In this document: one piece after another, positions 9,434 through 18,111 of the stretch
Position numbering within the stretch: position 1 is the first letter of the stretch
Layout of the letters: every line of letters starts with the position of its first letter
Source: Oceanospirillales bacterium
Lineage (GTDB): Bacteria > Pseudomonadota > Gammaproteobacteria > Pseudomonadales > Endozoicomonadaceae
Assembly: GCA_004762125.1 (NCBI GenBank)
Contig: SIHQ01000014.1
Location: forward strand, 62,001 to 126,000
Direction of reading: 5' to 3'
Length of the DNA: 64,000 nucleotides
The notes under the pieces: model-generated
Seen by the model: only the letters and a program-made list of their open reading frames with translations
The model's database searches: none
Told to the model about the DNA's origin: nothing
Program-made: the position numbers and the translations under genes

Positions 9434-12034
9434 ATGGAAACCAACCAGCTACAGGCAGCTGAAGCAAAAACTATAAAACACCGAGTGGTCGAGCTGGCAC
9501 TAAATCGACCAAAGACGGTTTACGCTGTCATTCTGCTGATGGTAATGGTCTGTACTGCCATGATGCCGCTACTAACCATCGATACTGACCCGGAGAATAT
9601 GCTCTCCATTGATGATCCTGCCCGCGTTTTCCACAATCAGGTCAAACGGGAATTCGCCATGCACGACATGGTGGTGGTTGGCGCAGTCAGTAACACTGAC
9701 CAAGGTATCTACAATCCGAAATCTCTTCAGGCATTAGCCAAGCTCTCTTCCCAAATTCAGAATCTTGATGGTGTGATATCTACAGATCAGATGGCTTTGA
9801 ATACGGTAGACAACATCAGTCAGGAAAGTTCCGGCACCATTCGATTCCAATGGTTGATGAAGCATGCACCCACTACACAACAACAGTCAGATACTGTCAG
9901 AAACGCTGTCAGTCGTCTCCCTCTGCTACAGAACACACTGGTTTCCGATGACGGTAGAGCAGCTGCGATATACGTTCCGGTAGAGTCGAAGGAATACAGT
10001 TACCAGCTTGCCGAACAAATCAGAATGATGATTCCCAAGCTGTACAGTTCTGATGAGTACCACATCACCGGCCTGCCTGTGGCCGAAGATCAGTTCGGCG
10101 TAGAGATGTTTGTGCAGATGGGCATAGCCGCTCCCATGGCCGGACTGGCGATTTTCCTGCTTATGTGGCTGTTTTTCAGAAGTATTCCGTTGGTGATAGG
10201 CCCGATGATTGTTGCCATGGCGACCGTGCTTATCGTGATGGGGCTGCTTATTGGTATGGGCTTTACCGTCCACATAATGTCCTCCATGATCGCTATCTTC
10301 CTTATGCCTATTGCTGTGGTGGACTCAACCCATATCCTCTCTGAGTTTGCTGATCGTTATAAGCCCGGTGATGATGCCAAAGCAGTGATCACCAAAGTGG
10401 TGGAGCATTTGTTTACTCCCATGCTCTACACATCTATTACGTCAGCTGTCGGATTTTTCTCCTTGATGCTGACACCGATTCCTCCGGTAAAAATTTTCGG
10501 TGCGTTTATTGGCTTTGGTATTTTTCTGGCTTTCCTTCTGACCATATTTTTCATTCCAGCCTATATCTCACGAATGAAGCCGGAATCACTGGCTTCCATG
10601 CAGGCCGCTATCCATCGCATGGAAGGTGAAGGCCGACTGAATCGCTGGTTACCTATTCTCGGTCGACTATCAATTCGTGGCCGCAAGTTTGTACTGCTCT
10701 GTTTTTCAGGCCTGCTGGCAGTCAGTATCGTCGGAGTCACTAAAATAGAAATCAATGACAATCCGGTGAACTGGTTTAAGGGCGACCATGAAATTCGGAT
10801 TGCAGATCGTGTATTGAATGAGCACTTTGCCGGAACCTACGATGCCTGGTTAGTATTAAAAACGTCAGAGCAGGCAGGTAAAGAACAGTTTCTGCAAAAA
10901 GCCAAACCGATTATTGAACATGCCAAAAACAAAGGTATAGATCTCACTCCACTTTTATTAACGAGCGGGCTATTAACGGATGAGCAACAAACAGATTTTG
11001 AAAGCTGGCTTCAGGTTCTTTCAACAAACATTGATGACCAACTCTTTGACGCCGATGATGACGAAGCCCTTTGGCTTGAAGAGTTACTCAATTTCACTGA
11101 TCAAGTCCGAGAACAACGCCGACTTTTCCTGAAGCCTGACGTACTGCAATGGATGACTGGATTGCAAAACTACCTGATTGAATCAGGCCTGGTCGGTAAA
11201 GTGAATGCCTTGCCCGATGTTGTCAAAACGGTTAACCGTGAACTGCTCAGCGGCAATGAATCTGACTTCAAACTGCCAGCCAATGCCAACGGTGTCGCTC
11301 AGGCTCTTCTCCAGTATCAGTCCTCCCATCGACCTCAGGACCTCTGGCATTTTGTAACTCCGGATTATCGATCAAGCCTCATGTGGCTACAGCTAACCAG
11401 TGGTGACAACCAGCATATGAGCCAGGTTATAGCGTTAGTGGACAGCTATATCAGACAGCATCCCTTGCCAGCTGGGCTGGAACAAAACTGGGCGGGAAAA
11501 GCTTATCTGAATGTGATTTGGCAAGACGCTATGGTCAGCGGCATGCTGGACAGTCTGCTTTCATCTTTCGCAGTGGTTTTTCTGATGATGGTTGTACTGT
11601 TCCGATCGTTAAAGTACGGCATTCTTGCCATGCTACCACTGACGTTCACTATCACTTTCATCTACGGTCTGATTGGCTGGGTTGGCAAAGACTATGACAT
11701 GCCTATTGCAGTGCTTTCAGCACTGACTCTCGGCCTGTCTGTCGACTTTGCCATTCACTTTCTGGAACGATTCAGAGAATTTCATAAGCAATTCGGCTCT
11801 GTCACTGAAGCTCTTCAAGCCATGTATGAAGAACCTGGCCGGGCAATCACCCGCAACGCTATTGTTATTGCCGCAGGCTTCACTCCGTTGTTACTGGCAC
11901 CACTGGTGCCTTACATAACCGTGGGCGTTTTTCTTGCCAGCATTATGGCAGCTTCGGCTCTTACGACACTCATGCTGTTACCAGCGTTGCTGGCTTTTGG
12001 ACAGAAAGAAAAGGCACAGAAAGTAAGGATATAG
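9434..12034 (+). CDS. RND-superfamily exporter (MMPL/HpnN-like type)
   Basis: 866-residue inner-membrane protein with the two-fold RND plan: one membrane helix and a large periplasmic loop, a five-helix block (about residues 225-380), then a second helix, loop and block (about 690-860). It belongs to the 'predicted exporters of the RND superfamily' that handle lipids or hopanoids, not to the AcrB drug pumps; no adaptor protein is encoded beside it. The next genes encode a LolA-like periplasmic protein and an outer-membrane barrel, suggesting export of a hydrophobic molecule across the envelope. First gene of the ArsR-controlled operon. Substrate unknown. Confidence 0.85.
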   Translation: METNQLQAAEAKTIKHRVVELALNRPKTVYAVILLMVMVCTAMMPLLTIDTDPENMLSIDDPARVFHNQVKREFAMHDMVVVGAVSNTDQGIYNPKSLQALAKLSSQIQNLDGVISTDQMALNTVDNISQESSGTIRFQWLMKHAPTTQQQSDTVRNAVSRLPLLQNTLVSDDGRAAAIYVPVESKEYSYQLAEQIRMMIPKLYSSDEYHITGLPVAEDQFGVEMFVQMGIAAPMAGLAIFLLMWLFFRSIPLVIGPMIVAMATVLIVMGLLIGMGFTVHIMSSMIAIFLMPIAVVDSTHILSEFADRYKPGDDAKAVITKVVEHLFTPMLYTSITSAVGFFSLMLTPIPPVKIFGAFIGFGIFLAFLLTIFFIPAYISRMKPESLASMQAAIHRMEGEGRLNRWLPILGRLSIRGRKFVLLCFSGLLAVSIVGVTKIEINDNPVNWFKGDHEIRIADRVLNEHFAGTYDAWLVLKTSEQAGKEQFLQKAKPIIEHAKNKGIDLTPLLLTSGLLTDEQQTDFESWLQVLSTNIDDQLFDADDDEALWLEELLNFTDQVREQRRLFLKPDVLQWMTGLQNYLIESGLVGKVNALPDVVKTVNRELLSGNESDFKLPANANGVAQALLQYQSSHRPQDLWHFVTPDYRSSLMWLQLTSGDNQHMSQVIALVDSYIRQHPLPAGLEQNWAGKAYLNVIWQDAMVSGMLDSLLSSFAVVFLMMVVLFRSLKYGILAMLPLTFTITFIYGLIGWVGKDYDMPIAVLSALTLGLSVDFAIHFLERFREFHKQFGSVTEALQAMYEEPGRAITRNAIVIAAGFTPLLLAPLVPYITVGVFLASIMAASALTTLMLLPALLAFGQKEKAQKVRI

Positions 12035-12044
12035 GAAGCACACC

Positions 12045-12842
12045 ATGAGAATACTCAGAACTGCTTTATTCATGATCGTTGCGGCTGCCACCAGTCTTGC
12101 GACAGCCGAATCAACTACCGACGCCAGCGATATCGTTCGTAGGGCCAATCTTGCCTATTACTACGCTGGAGCTGATGGCCGGGCAGAAGCACGAATGAAG
12201 ATAGTCGATGCCCAAGGACGAACCCAGTTAAGACAGTTCACCATGCTGCGCCGTGATCAATCTCAGGGAGGCAACCAAGACATGCTGGTGTTTTTCAGCC
12301 GACCCAGCGACGTACGAGGCACGGTATTCAGAGTAGTTCGCCAACCCGGTAACGAGGATGATCGCTGGCTCTACCTTCCCGGCCTGGATCTAGTGAAGAG
12401 AATTTCTGCGGGTGACAAACGAACTTCTTTTGTGGGTTCCGACTTCTTCTACGAAGACGTTTCAGGTCGTGATCCTAACGCAGACAGACACACACTGCTG
12501 GAAACAACGGATAAATTCTATGTACTGACAAGCATTCCGAAGGACTCCGAAAGTGTTGAGTTCGCCAGTTACCAGAGCTGGATAAATAGAGAGACATTGC
12601 TGCCGGAGAAAGTCGAATTTACGAACAGTAAAGGTCAGCTTTACCGCCAAATGGAGGTTTTGAAAACAGACAGTATTCAGGGTTACCCAGTGGTGCTTCA
12701 GGCAAAAATCAGCAATCTTGCCAGAGGCACGTCGACACTCATGCAGATGCGAGGTATTCGATTTGACCTTGGGCTTCCGGAAGGCATATTCAGTGAACGC
12801 AGCCTGAGAACGCCACCAACGCAATGGTTGAGGAAGAAATAA
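12045..12842 (+). CDS. LolA-like periplasmic protein ('outer membrane lipoprotein-sorting' family)
   Basis: 265 residues with a signal peptide (hydrophobic to about residue 18, cleavage near TATAES). The mature part has the LolA/LolB-like half-barrel fold of COG2834 proteins, with strands such as DMLVFFSRPSDVRGT, DRWLYLPGLDLVKRI and DFFYEDVSGRD. Members of this family are often encoded next to MMPL-type RND exporters and probably ferry a lipid across the periplasm. It starts 10 nt after the RND gene with GGAAG upstream, and its TAA shares a base with the next ATG, so the three genes are one transcription unit. Confidence 0.8.
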   Translation: MRILRTALFMIVAAATSLATAESTTDASDIVRRANLAYYYAGADGRAEARMKIVDAQGRTQLRQFTMLRRDQSQGGNQDMLVFFSRPSDVRGTVFRVVRQPGNEDDRWLYLPGLDLVKRISAGDKRTSFVGSDFFYEDVSGRDPNADRHTLLETTDKFYVLTSIPKDSESVEFASYQSWINRETLLPEKVEFTNSKGQLYRQMEVLKTDSIQGYPVVLQAKISNLARGTSTLMQMRGIRFDLGLPEGIFSERSLRTPPTQWLRKK

Positions 12843-14107
12843 TGAACTTCCTGAAACCCGCACTGTTGGTAACACTGGCTTCTATCAGTTTTGCTACTGT
12901 CGCCAATGACGATTGGAGTGATGAAAACTGGGGAGAAGAAACAAGCAGCCCTTGGCAATGGAATGGTTTTATTGAAACAAGCTACGGTCGTCGTCTTCAG
13001 AATGATCCGGCAATCAATCAGGATAAAACCCTCAGTGAAATTCGTGGAAGAGTTGAGCTTGAATATCAGGCTGAAAGTTGGCGTATTGATCTCAAAGCAG
13101 ATGGCATTTACGACGATCTGCTCCATAGAAGTGATGTACAAACCCGTGCCGCTAATATCACATTTTCACCCTTGGATACTCTCGATATCAAAGCGGGAAG
13201 GCAAGTTCTGACTTGGGGAACGGGAGATTACCTGTTTCTGAATGACCTTTTTCCCAAAGACTGGCAGTCTTTTTTCTCCGGTCGCGACGACGAATACCTT
13301 AAAGCTTCCTCTGACAGTGTTAAGGCCAGTTGGTTTGCAGATTCATTCAGTGTAGATCTTGTCTGGACTCCTCGATTTACTCCGGACCATACGCTCAACG
13401 GCGATCGTTTCAGCTACTTCTCCCCAACGGCAGGAAAAAACTCTGCTAAACATCTAAACCCTGATGAATCTGCTGGTTCCAGCTGGTCTGGCCGGTTATC
13501 CACAAGCCATAACAGTATCGAATACGCTCTCTACGGTTATCTGGGTCATTGGACAACACCCGTCGGCATAAACAATAAAGGTCGTATGACTTATCCCGAA
13601 CTCAATGTTTGGGGAGCCAGCGTAAGAATGCCTGTCGGCCAGGGCTTATTTAACTCGGAGGTGGCCTGGTACGGCAGCAGAGAAGACACTGACGGCAGTA
13701 ATCCAAAAATTGCCAATTCACAGATTCGTTGGCTCGCTGGTTATGAGCAAGAGATCGGTACAAACCTGACCGCTGCCGTTCAATACTACCTCGAGTGGAC
13801 TCAGGATTATGACCGGCTGAAATCCAACACATTTTTTTCAGAGTATGAACAGGATGAATACCGTCAGCTACTGACACTTCGACTCACCAAACTAACTCAT
13901 CAGCAAAAACTCACCTGGAGTCTGTTCAGTTTCTGGTCTTGGACAGATAAAGATGCCTACCTGAAACCTTCTATCTCCTGGCGCATTAACGACCAGTGGA
14001 CAGTCTCTACAGGTGCCAACCTGTTTTATGGAGAAAATCGATACAGTTTCTTTGGCCAGCATAAAAACAACACGAATACCTGGCTGAGAGTGAGATGGAA
14101 CTATTAA
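12842..14107 (+). CDS. Outer-membrane beta-barrel protein, third gene of the RND operon
   Basis: About 421 residues from the ATG that overlaps the previous stop (TAATG); a start 18 nt upstream is possible but would precede the signal peptide. The signal peptide runs to about residue 20 (ATVAND). The rest is amphipathic beta strands with many aromatic residues (for example LDIKAGRQVLTWGTGDY and TNTWLRVRWNY), ending in Tyr as barrels do. It resembles DUF1302/porin-like proteins found beside RND-LolA-like pairs. It probably supplies the outer-membrane exit or acceptor for whatever the RND protein exports. Confidence 0.75.
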   Translation: MNFLKPALLVTLASISFATVANDDWSDENWGEETSSPWQWNGFIETSYGRRLQNDPAINQDKTLSEIRGRVELEYQAESWRIDLKADGIYDDLLHRSDVQTRAANITFSPLDTLDIKAGRQVLTWGTGDYLFLNDLFPKDWQSFFSGRDDEYLKASSDSVKASWFADSFSVDLVWTPRFTPDHTLNGDRFSYFSPTAGKNSAKHLNPDESAGSSWSGRLSTSHNSIEYALYGYLGHWTTPVGINNKGRMTYPELNVWGASVRMPVGQGLFNSEVAWYGSREDTDGSNPKIANSQIRWLAGYEQEIGTNLTAAVQYYLEWTQDYDRLKSNTFFSEYEQDEYRQLLTLRLTKLTHQQKLTWSLFSFWSWTDKDAYLKPSISWRINDQWTVSTGANLFYGENRYSFFGQHKNNTNTWLRVRWNY

Positions 14108-14153
14108 TTAAAATTGGAATTACTGAACCAAAAACAAAAAAGAGGAAATTAAA

Positions 14154-14360
14154 ATGACTATTGAACGTGCTGTTTTTGCCTTTGCCGGTTGTATGGTTTT
14201 ACTGTCTGTTGCCCTGACGTATTTCGTTCACCCGAACTTCATCTGGTTCACTGTGTTTGTCGGAGCCAACTTGCTGCAATTTAGTTTTTCCAGCTTCTGC
14301 CCTGCCGCCTTTGTGTTTAAAAAACTGGGAATGAAAACTGAAAGACAGTGTGCTGTTTAA
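14154..14360 (+). CDS. DUF2892 (YgaP-type) small membrane protein
   Basis: 68 residues with two membrane helices and the conserved FCPAAFVFKKLG tail of DUF2892. The start has GAGGAAA at good spacing. The same domain forms the membrane part of E. coli YgaP, a rhodanese controlled by the ArsR-family protein YgaV. Its presence at the end of an operon divergent from a YgaV/BigR-like regulator supports a link to sulfane sulfur. Here the rhodanese domain is absent. Confidence 0.8.
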   Translation: MTIERAVFAFAGCMVLLSVALTYFVHPNFIWFTVFVGANLLQFSFSSFCPAAFVFKKLGMKTERQCAV

Positions 14361-14375
14361 ACAAAGCTCACACAC

Positions 14376-14522
14376 CTAAGCAGAGGGGTACCTTCCATAA
14401 GCACTTGGTAGGCACTCCTCACTGACTCCAGCCTCAGGATTGAGTGCAGTCACAAGATCATCAAAGTGGATTTTTGACGCATCCGCATAAGCCTTCTGCA
14501 TATCAGCTTCATGTCTGCCTGT
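14376..14522 (-). pseudogene. Unrecognised coding remnant in the 14361-14762 gap
   Basis: An open frame of 48 codons without a proper start, bounded upstream by an in-frame TAA. It reads like protein (ADASKIHFDDLVTALNPEAG, ending YGRYPSA and a stop). It may be the C-terminal end of a lost gene. Above it, at about 14520-14545, is a short run of GTTTAAGCC-type repeats. The rest of the 14361-14762 gap holds AT-rich DNA leading to the next gene; I see no other feature. Confidence 0.3.
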
Positions 14523-14762
14523 TTAAGCCCGTTTAAGCCTGTCTGAGCCTATGAGAGCTGTCGCATCCTATAACGAGGCTTTTTTTAACACGGAGGTTCT
14601 GATTAGGATCTAACTCAATAACTGTAAATACTTTTTTACTACACGCTTTAAAATCAAACAGTTATGATTTTTTACTCTCAAGCCCTCCATTTAAAGGGAA
14701 CAACCTATAGCTCAGCCTGTCTTAGTTCTGAATAGGTATTAATAAAAATTCGGAGTACAGGT

Positions 14763-16274
14763 ATGTTTGTTGAAAAAGGACTCTTTAATAAAAGCCTATT
14801 GGCTATGACCCTTTCAGTATGCTGTTTCCAGAGTTTGCATGCTCAAGAATGGATGGAGAAACGATACTATCCTGCCAACATCCAGGAAGCTCTCACAACA
14901 CTCCACATATCCACAGACTCCTATCTTTCATTCAGTGAAATTGATCCTATAGCCAAAAAACTGATCATCGACTCTTATAAAAATCATGCTCCTGGCTTTC
15001 CACAAAACGGTAAATGGGAAGAGGCTCATAGATACATCAATTACACAGATGCCTTGCTATATATTTCAAACAATAAGCACCTGCTACCCATCAGGCCTGA
15101 AAATGAACAAGACTTACTGCCTCATCAAAAAGTTGAGCCCGAATCTACTGATGATCAGCCAACTTTAATCCCGAAGAACATTGCTACTCAGATAATTCTC
15201 AAGTCTATAAATTCAACCGCTTCTTTTGCTACAGCCACTCAAGCCAAAACCTTGTTTGCTTCAGGACTCAACGAAGCTGTTCTCGCAACATCAACAAACT
15301 CCATGAGCCAGCATGGAGCAGCCGTTACTGGTTTCAGAACAGGTCGTTTGCTATCACAAACTAAGCTTCAGGATTTCGAAAGCGGTGAAATGCTGGTTTC
15401 TACAGATCCAGTATCCACCAATACCTCCCTGGTACGTGAAGGTGGGGTGTACAGCTACGGTCAGATTTACGGCTTCAAGCTGAACCAGAATCAGGTGGAC
15501 GATTTGACTGGTTTTGATGCCAATGGCTACGGCCTAGAAGTCGGTATATTGAAACAATTCACTGCAGAGTGGTCTGCAGGAATTATGGTAGGTATCCAGA
15601 AGATGGATAGCAGTTTCAAAAATGCCACAGGCAGCCTTAGCACCAGAAACTTTAGAGCAGGCCCCTTTGTAGCCTGGGATCATGAGAGCTGGCACTTAAA
15701 TGCTGCTCTGACTTACGGCATGACAGATATCAACAACAAGCGGACTGACATGCTTGACGGAACTGAGTACAAATCCACGCCGAAATCCACAGAGTGGACT
15801 GCTTACGCTTCTGCTGGCTATGATTTCAGCTTGGATAATCTAATTACCGGCCTGACTCTGACACCTAATATAGAGCTGATATATATCCACAATACCGTGG
15901 ACAGCTTTAAAGAAAAAGGCAACGGCAAACGAGCTCTGAAGGTTGATAAACAGAATCATCAGGGTTGGATTACTCGAACCGGGCTTAACCTGACCTGGTT
16001 GCTTCCTAATGTAGAATCGTCAAAACAGCTAAGAGCCGGCGTTGGTTACCAGAAGAGCTTCCTCGAGGATTCGGACATTTCAGTCGGCTTTGTTGAGCAG
16101 GCTGGTATCCAGAATTTGAAAGCGGGTAACTATGGCAGGGACTCTGTTTATTACAATCTTGGATACAGTCAAAACATGAACAGTGACCAGAATATTCATA
16201 TCGATTACTTTGGGTCCACTGGCAACAAGAGCCAGAGCCACGCAGTGGCTCTGACCTATGAAATGAAGTTCTAG
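14763..16274 (+). CDS. Autotransporter-type beta-barrel outer-membrane protein
   Basis: 503 residues. The signal peptide ends near LHAQEW (residues 1-28) and GGAG precedes the ATG. Residues 28-230 form a short N-terminal region without the long beta-helix passenger of classical autotransporters. Residues 240-503 match an autotransporter barrel: GYGLEVGILKQFTAEWSAG, FRAGPFVAWDHESWHL, further amphipathic strands, and a terminal Phe preceded by alternating residues (ALTYEMKF). Probably an outer-membrane surface protein with a small passenger. It lies between two coding remnants, so the locus may be a replacement or degeneration site. Confidence 0.8.
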   Translation: MFVEKGLFNKSLLAMTLSVCCFQSLHAQEWMEKRYYPANIQEALTTLHISTDSYLSFSEIDPIAKKLIIDSYKNHAPGFPQNGKWEEAHRYINYTDALLYISNNKHLLPIRPENEQDLLPHQKVEPESTDDQPTLIPKNIATQIILKSINSTASFATATQAKTLFASGLNEAVLATSTNSMSQHGAAVTGFRTGRLLSQTKLQDFESGEMLVSTDPVSTNTSLVREGGVYSYGQIYGFKLNQNQVDDLTGFDANGYGLEVGILKQFTAEWSAGIMVGIQKMDSSFKNATGSLSTRNFRAGPFVAWDHESWHLNAALTYGMTDINNKRTDMLDGTEYKSTPKSTEWTAYASAGYDFSLDNLITGLTLTPNIELIYIHNTVDSFKEKGNGKRALKVDKQNHQGWITRTGLNLTWLLPNVESSKQLRAGVGYQKSFLEDSDISVGFVEQAGIQNLKAGNYGRDSVYYNLGYSQNMNSDQNIHIDYFGSTGNKSQSHAVALTYEMKF

Positions 16275-16289
16275 TTTCTCTATACCTGT

Positions 16290-16311
16290 TTTGGGGCCTT
16301 AAAGCCCCAAA
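16290..16311. terminator. Hairpin after the autotransporter gene
   Basis: TTTGGGGC and GCCCCAAA form a perfect 8-bp stem with a 6-nt loop, 16 bp past the stop. There is no following T-run, so termination is only possible. Confidence 0.4.
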
Positions 16312-16376
16312 GCAACACCTTCCCTTCTTGGGTCAGCACCACCTTGTGTCTGCTCCCCACCTGATTGGGCGAGGGT
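16299..16376 (-). pseudogene. Remnant of a gamma-glutamyltransferase gene (C-terminus)
   Basis: An open frame on the minus strand ends GGADPRREGVALGL and a stop, the hallmark C-terminus of gamma-glutamyltransferases. Only about 25 codons remain; an in-frame stop lies just upstream at 16377-16379 and nothing of the catalytic body is visible nearby. The rest of 16377-16522 shows no feature. Confidence 0.55.
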
Positions 16377-16522
16377 TTACGACGATTTTGCTAAAGCTGT
16401 AAGCTGGAACTTCCTGTTCAACATAAAACCACTACCTTTTCATTTTTATTAAAAGAAGTGCTGTCCAAAAAACAGCAGCATCAACATTGATAACATGGAT
16501 TAAAAGTTGATCAAATAGGACA

Positions 16523-17086
16523 TCAATCGGCTAATGGCAAAAGCGCAATCAACTGTTCAACTGCTGCCTTTATACAATCCTGTTCCATCTCCAGCTTGCC
16601 CATTCCGGCAATAGTAAAACTCTGCATACTGATCAAACAGGTTAACGCCTGAGTGTTGGTTGACTCCGGCAACTCTGCTGCTTCAAGGTTTACCTGTACC
16701 AGACTTCTCATACCTTCAACACTGGCCATAACCTGTTTCAAACCGTTCTCACTGAGCAATTCCCGTTCATTAAGACTGAGTGCAATCAAACAACCTCTCG
16801 GATCAATATTTGCTGCCATAACTCTTAGCAGATCATGAATATTACCCATACCTCGAGGCTGTCGTACTAATAGCTCAGCGACGGGGCTTCGAAGTTCCTG
16901 ATAGCGATTCAGTACTTCAAGAAACAGCTTTTCTTTGTTGCCAAACTCGTTATACAGGCTGCGTTTGTTCAGACCTGTCGAAGTCATCAAATCACTCAGG
17001 GAAGTTGCAGCATAACCCTTATCCCAGAACACATTTAGTGCCTGATCTATAACTTCACCACGCTGATAACTCTTGGGTCTGGCCAA
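16523..17086 (-). CDS. TetR/AcrR-family repressor, divergent from a GST gene
   Basis: 187 residues. The N-terminal helix-turn-helix is typical (ALNVFWDKGYAATSLSDLM followed by GLNKRSLYNEFGNKEKLF), and the C-terminal ligand domain ends LIALLPLAD. The start codon is TTG at 17086 (MARPKSY); no upstream ATG fits the family N-terminus. The shared gap with the divergent glutathione S-transferase gene holds two identical ACCAATCGGT half-dyads flanking the GST promoter. It probably senses an electrophile or other small toxic molecule and derepresses the GST; the ligand is unknown. Confidence 0.88.
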   Translation of the reverse strand: MARPKSYQRGEVIDQALNVFWDKGYAATSLSDLMTSTGLNKRSLYNEFGNKEKLFLEVLNRYQELRSPVAELLVRQPRGMGNIHDLLRVMAANIDPRGCLIALSLNERELLSENGLKQVMASVEGMRSLVQVNLEAAELPESTNTQALTCLISMQSFTIAGMGKLEMEQDCIKAAVEQLIALLPLAD

Positions 17087-17148
17087 CTTTTAGTCACTCT
17101 GAATTCGGTTGAGTAGTCACTCTACGACCGTGATTATAGCGATAACGA

Positions 17149-17158
17149 ACCAATCGGT
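17149..17158. promoter_or_regulatory. TetR operator candidate 1
   Basis: ACCAATCGGT, a near-palindrome of TetR type, identical to the copy at 17201 and upstream of the GST promoter. Confidence 0.6.
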
Positions 17159-17166
17159 AAAAAATC

Positions 17167-17193
17167 TTGCCAAGGACAATGGTCTTGTATAAT
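17167..17193 (+). promoter_or_regulatory. Predicted GST promoter
   Basis: -10 TATAAT (17188-17193) is a consensus match. The -35 TTGCCA (17167-17172) is spaced 15 bp, shorter than ideal. The promoter lies between the two operators. Confidence 0.55.
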
Positions 17194-17200
17194 GTATTTT

Positions 17201-17210
17201 ACCAATCGGT
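17201..17210. promoter_or_regulatory. TetR operator candidate 2
   Basis: ACCAATCGGT just downstream of the -10, at the expected transcription start. It lies 52 bp (about five helical turns) from copy 1. Confidence 0.6.
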
Positions 17211-17233
17211 TACTTATTTTTTAGAGAAGAAAT

Positions 17234-17875
17234 ATGACAATTGTTCACGGTGTTCCTCTGTCTCCATTTGTTCGGAAGGTTATTCTAGTTCTGGAAGCGA
17301 AAGGTGTTGAATACACCGTGAATCCGGTAACACCGATGAATAAGCCGGAAGGTTTTGAAAAGATAAGTCCACTAGGCAAGATTCCAGCCATTGAGGATGA
17401 CATGGTGACTCTGGCGGATTCATCTGTAATCTGTGAATACCTGGATCAACGTTACCCTGAGAACTCTATTTATCCTGAAGGTTTGGTTGAACGCACTCAA
17501 GCGCGCTGGCTGGAAGAGTACGCTGATACTGCTGTTATCGGTGTTGCTGGACCCATTTTCTTTGAGCGTATAGTCAGAACCAAAATGATGGGGCAGGAAG
17601 CAGACGAAGCTCGTGTTCAGAAAGTGATTTCTGAAGAACTACCAAAAGTATACGGTTATCTGAATGAACAACTGGGCGACACTGGTTTTCTGATAGGTGA
17701 CAACCTGACCACCGCTGACTTCGCTGTTGGTACCAACCTGATCAATGCCATGTACGCGGGTGTTGACGTTGACGCAACTCGCTGGCCAAAACTGGCGGCT
17801 TACAAAGATCGTCTGTTTGCTACAGAACTGTTTCGTAATCGTATGGCTAAAGATAAGGCCATGATGGGGGCTTAG
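17234..17875 (+). CDS. Glutathione S-transferase family protein
   Basis: 213 residues: N-terminal thioredoxin-fold domain (residues 1-78) with the SPFVRK active-site region, PLGKIPAI cis-Pro loop and the glutathione-contacting DSSVICEYLD motif, then an all-helical C-terminal domain (about 88-210) with LTTADFAVGTNLI. It conjugates glutathione to electrophiles or reduces peroxides; substrate unknown. It is controlled by the adjacent TetR repressor. A eukaryotic-type glutathione synthetase lies at 40260. Confidence 0.9.
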   Translation: MTIVHGVPLSPFVRKVILVLEAKGVEYTVNPVTPMNKPEGFEKISPLGKIPAIEDDMVTLADSSVICEYLDQRYPENSIYPEGLVERTQARWLEEYADTAVIGVAGPIFFERIVRTKMMGQEADEARVQKVISEELPKVYGYLNEQLGDTGFLIGDNLTTADFAVGTNLINAMYAGVDVDATRWPKLAAYKDRLFATELFRNRMAKDKAMMGA

Positions 17876-17910
17876 TAACTGTTCCGATTCCAGCTAAAAT
17901 TGTGAAAAAT

Positions 17911-17939
17911 TCATGCCATCTTTAACATAGCTGGCATGA
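17911..17939 (+). terminator. Possible terminator after the GST gene
   Basis: TCATGCCA and TGGCATGA form an 8-bp stem with a 13-nt loop, 35 bp past the stop; the T-run is poor. The rest of the gap to 18111 is AT-rich with no other feature seen. Confidence 0.4.
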
Positions 17940-18111
17940 GTTATGTCTTCACTCTCCAGTCTTGATATTTCAAAAAATATTCAATTATTAGTTTATGAGT
18001 ATCAAATCGTTTAAAGTAACCTTTAACTACTCTATGGGATTCTGTTTTCATTTTTCGATACGTTCAATCAAATATAATGACGAAATTAGCTGGAAAAAAA
18101 CTTCCTTCCAT

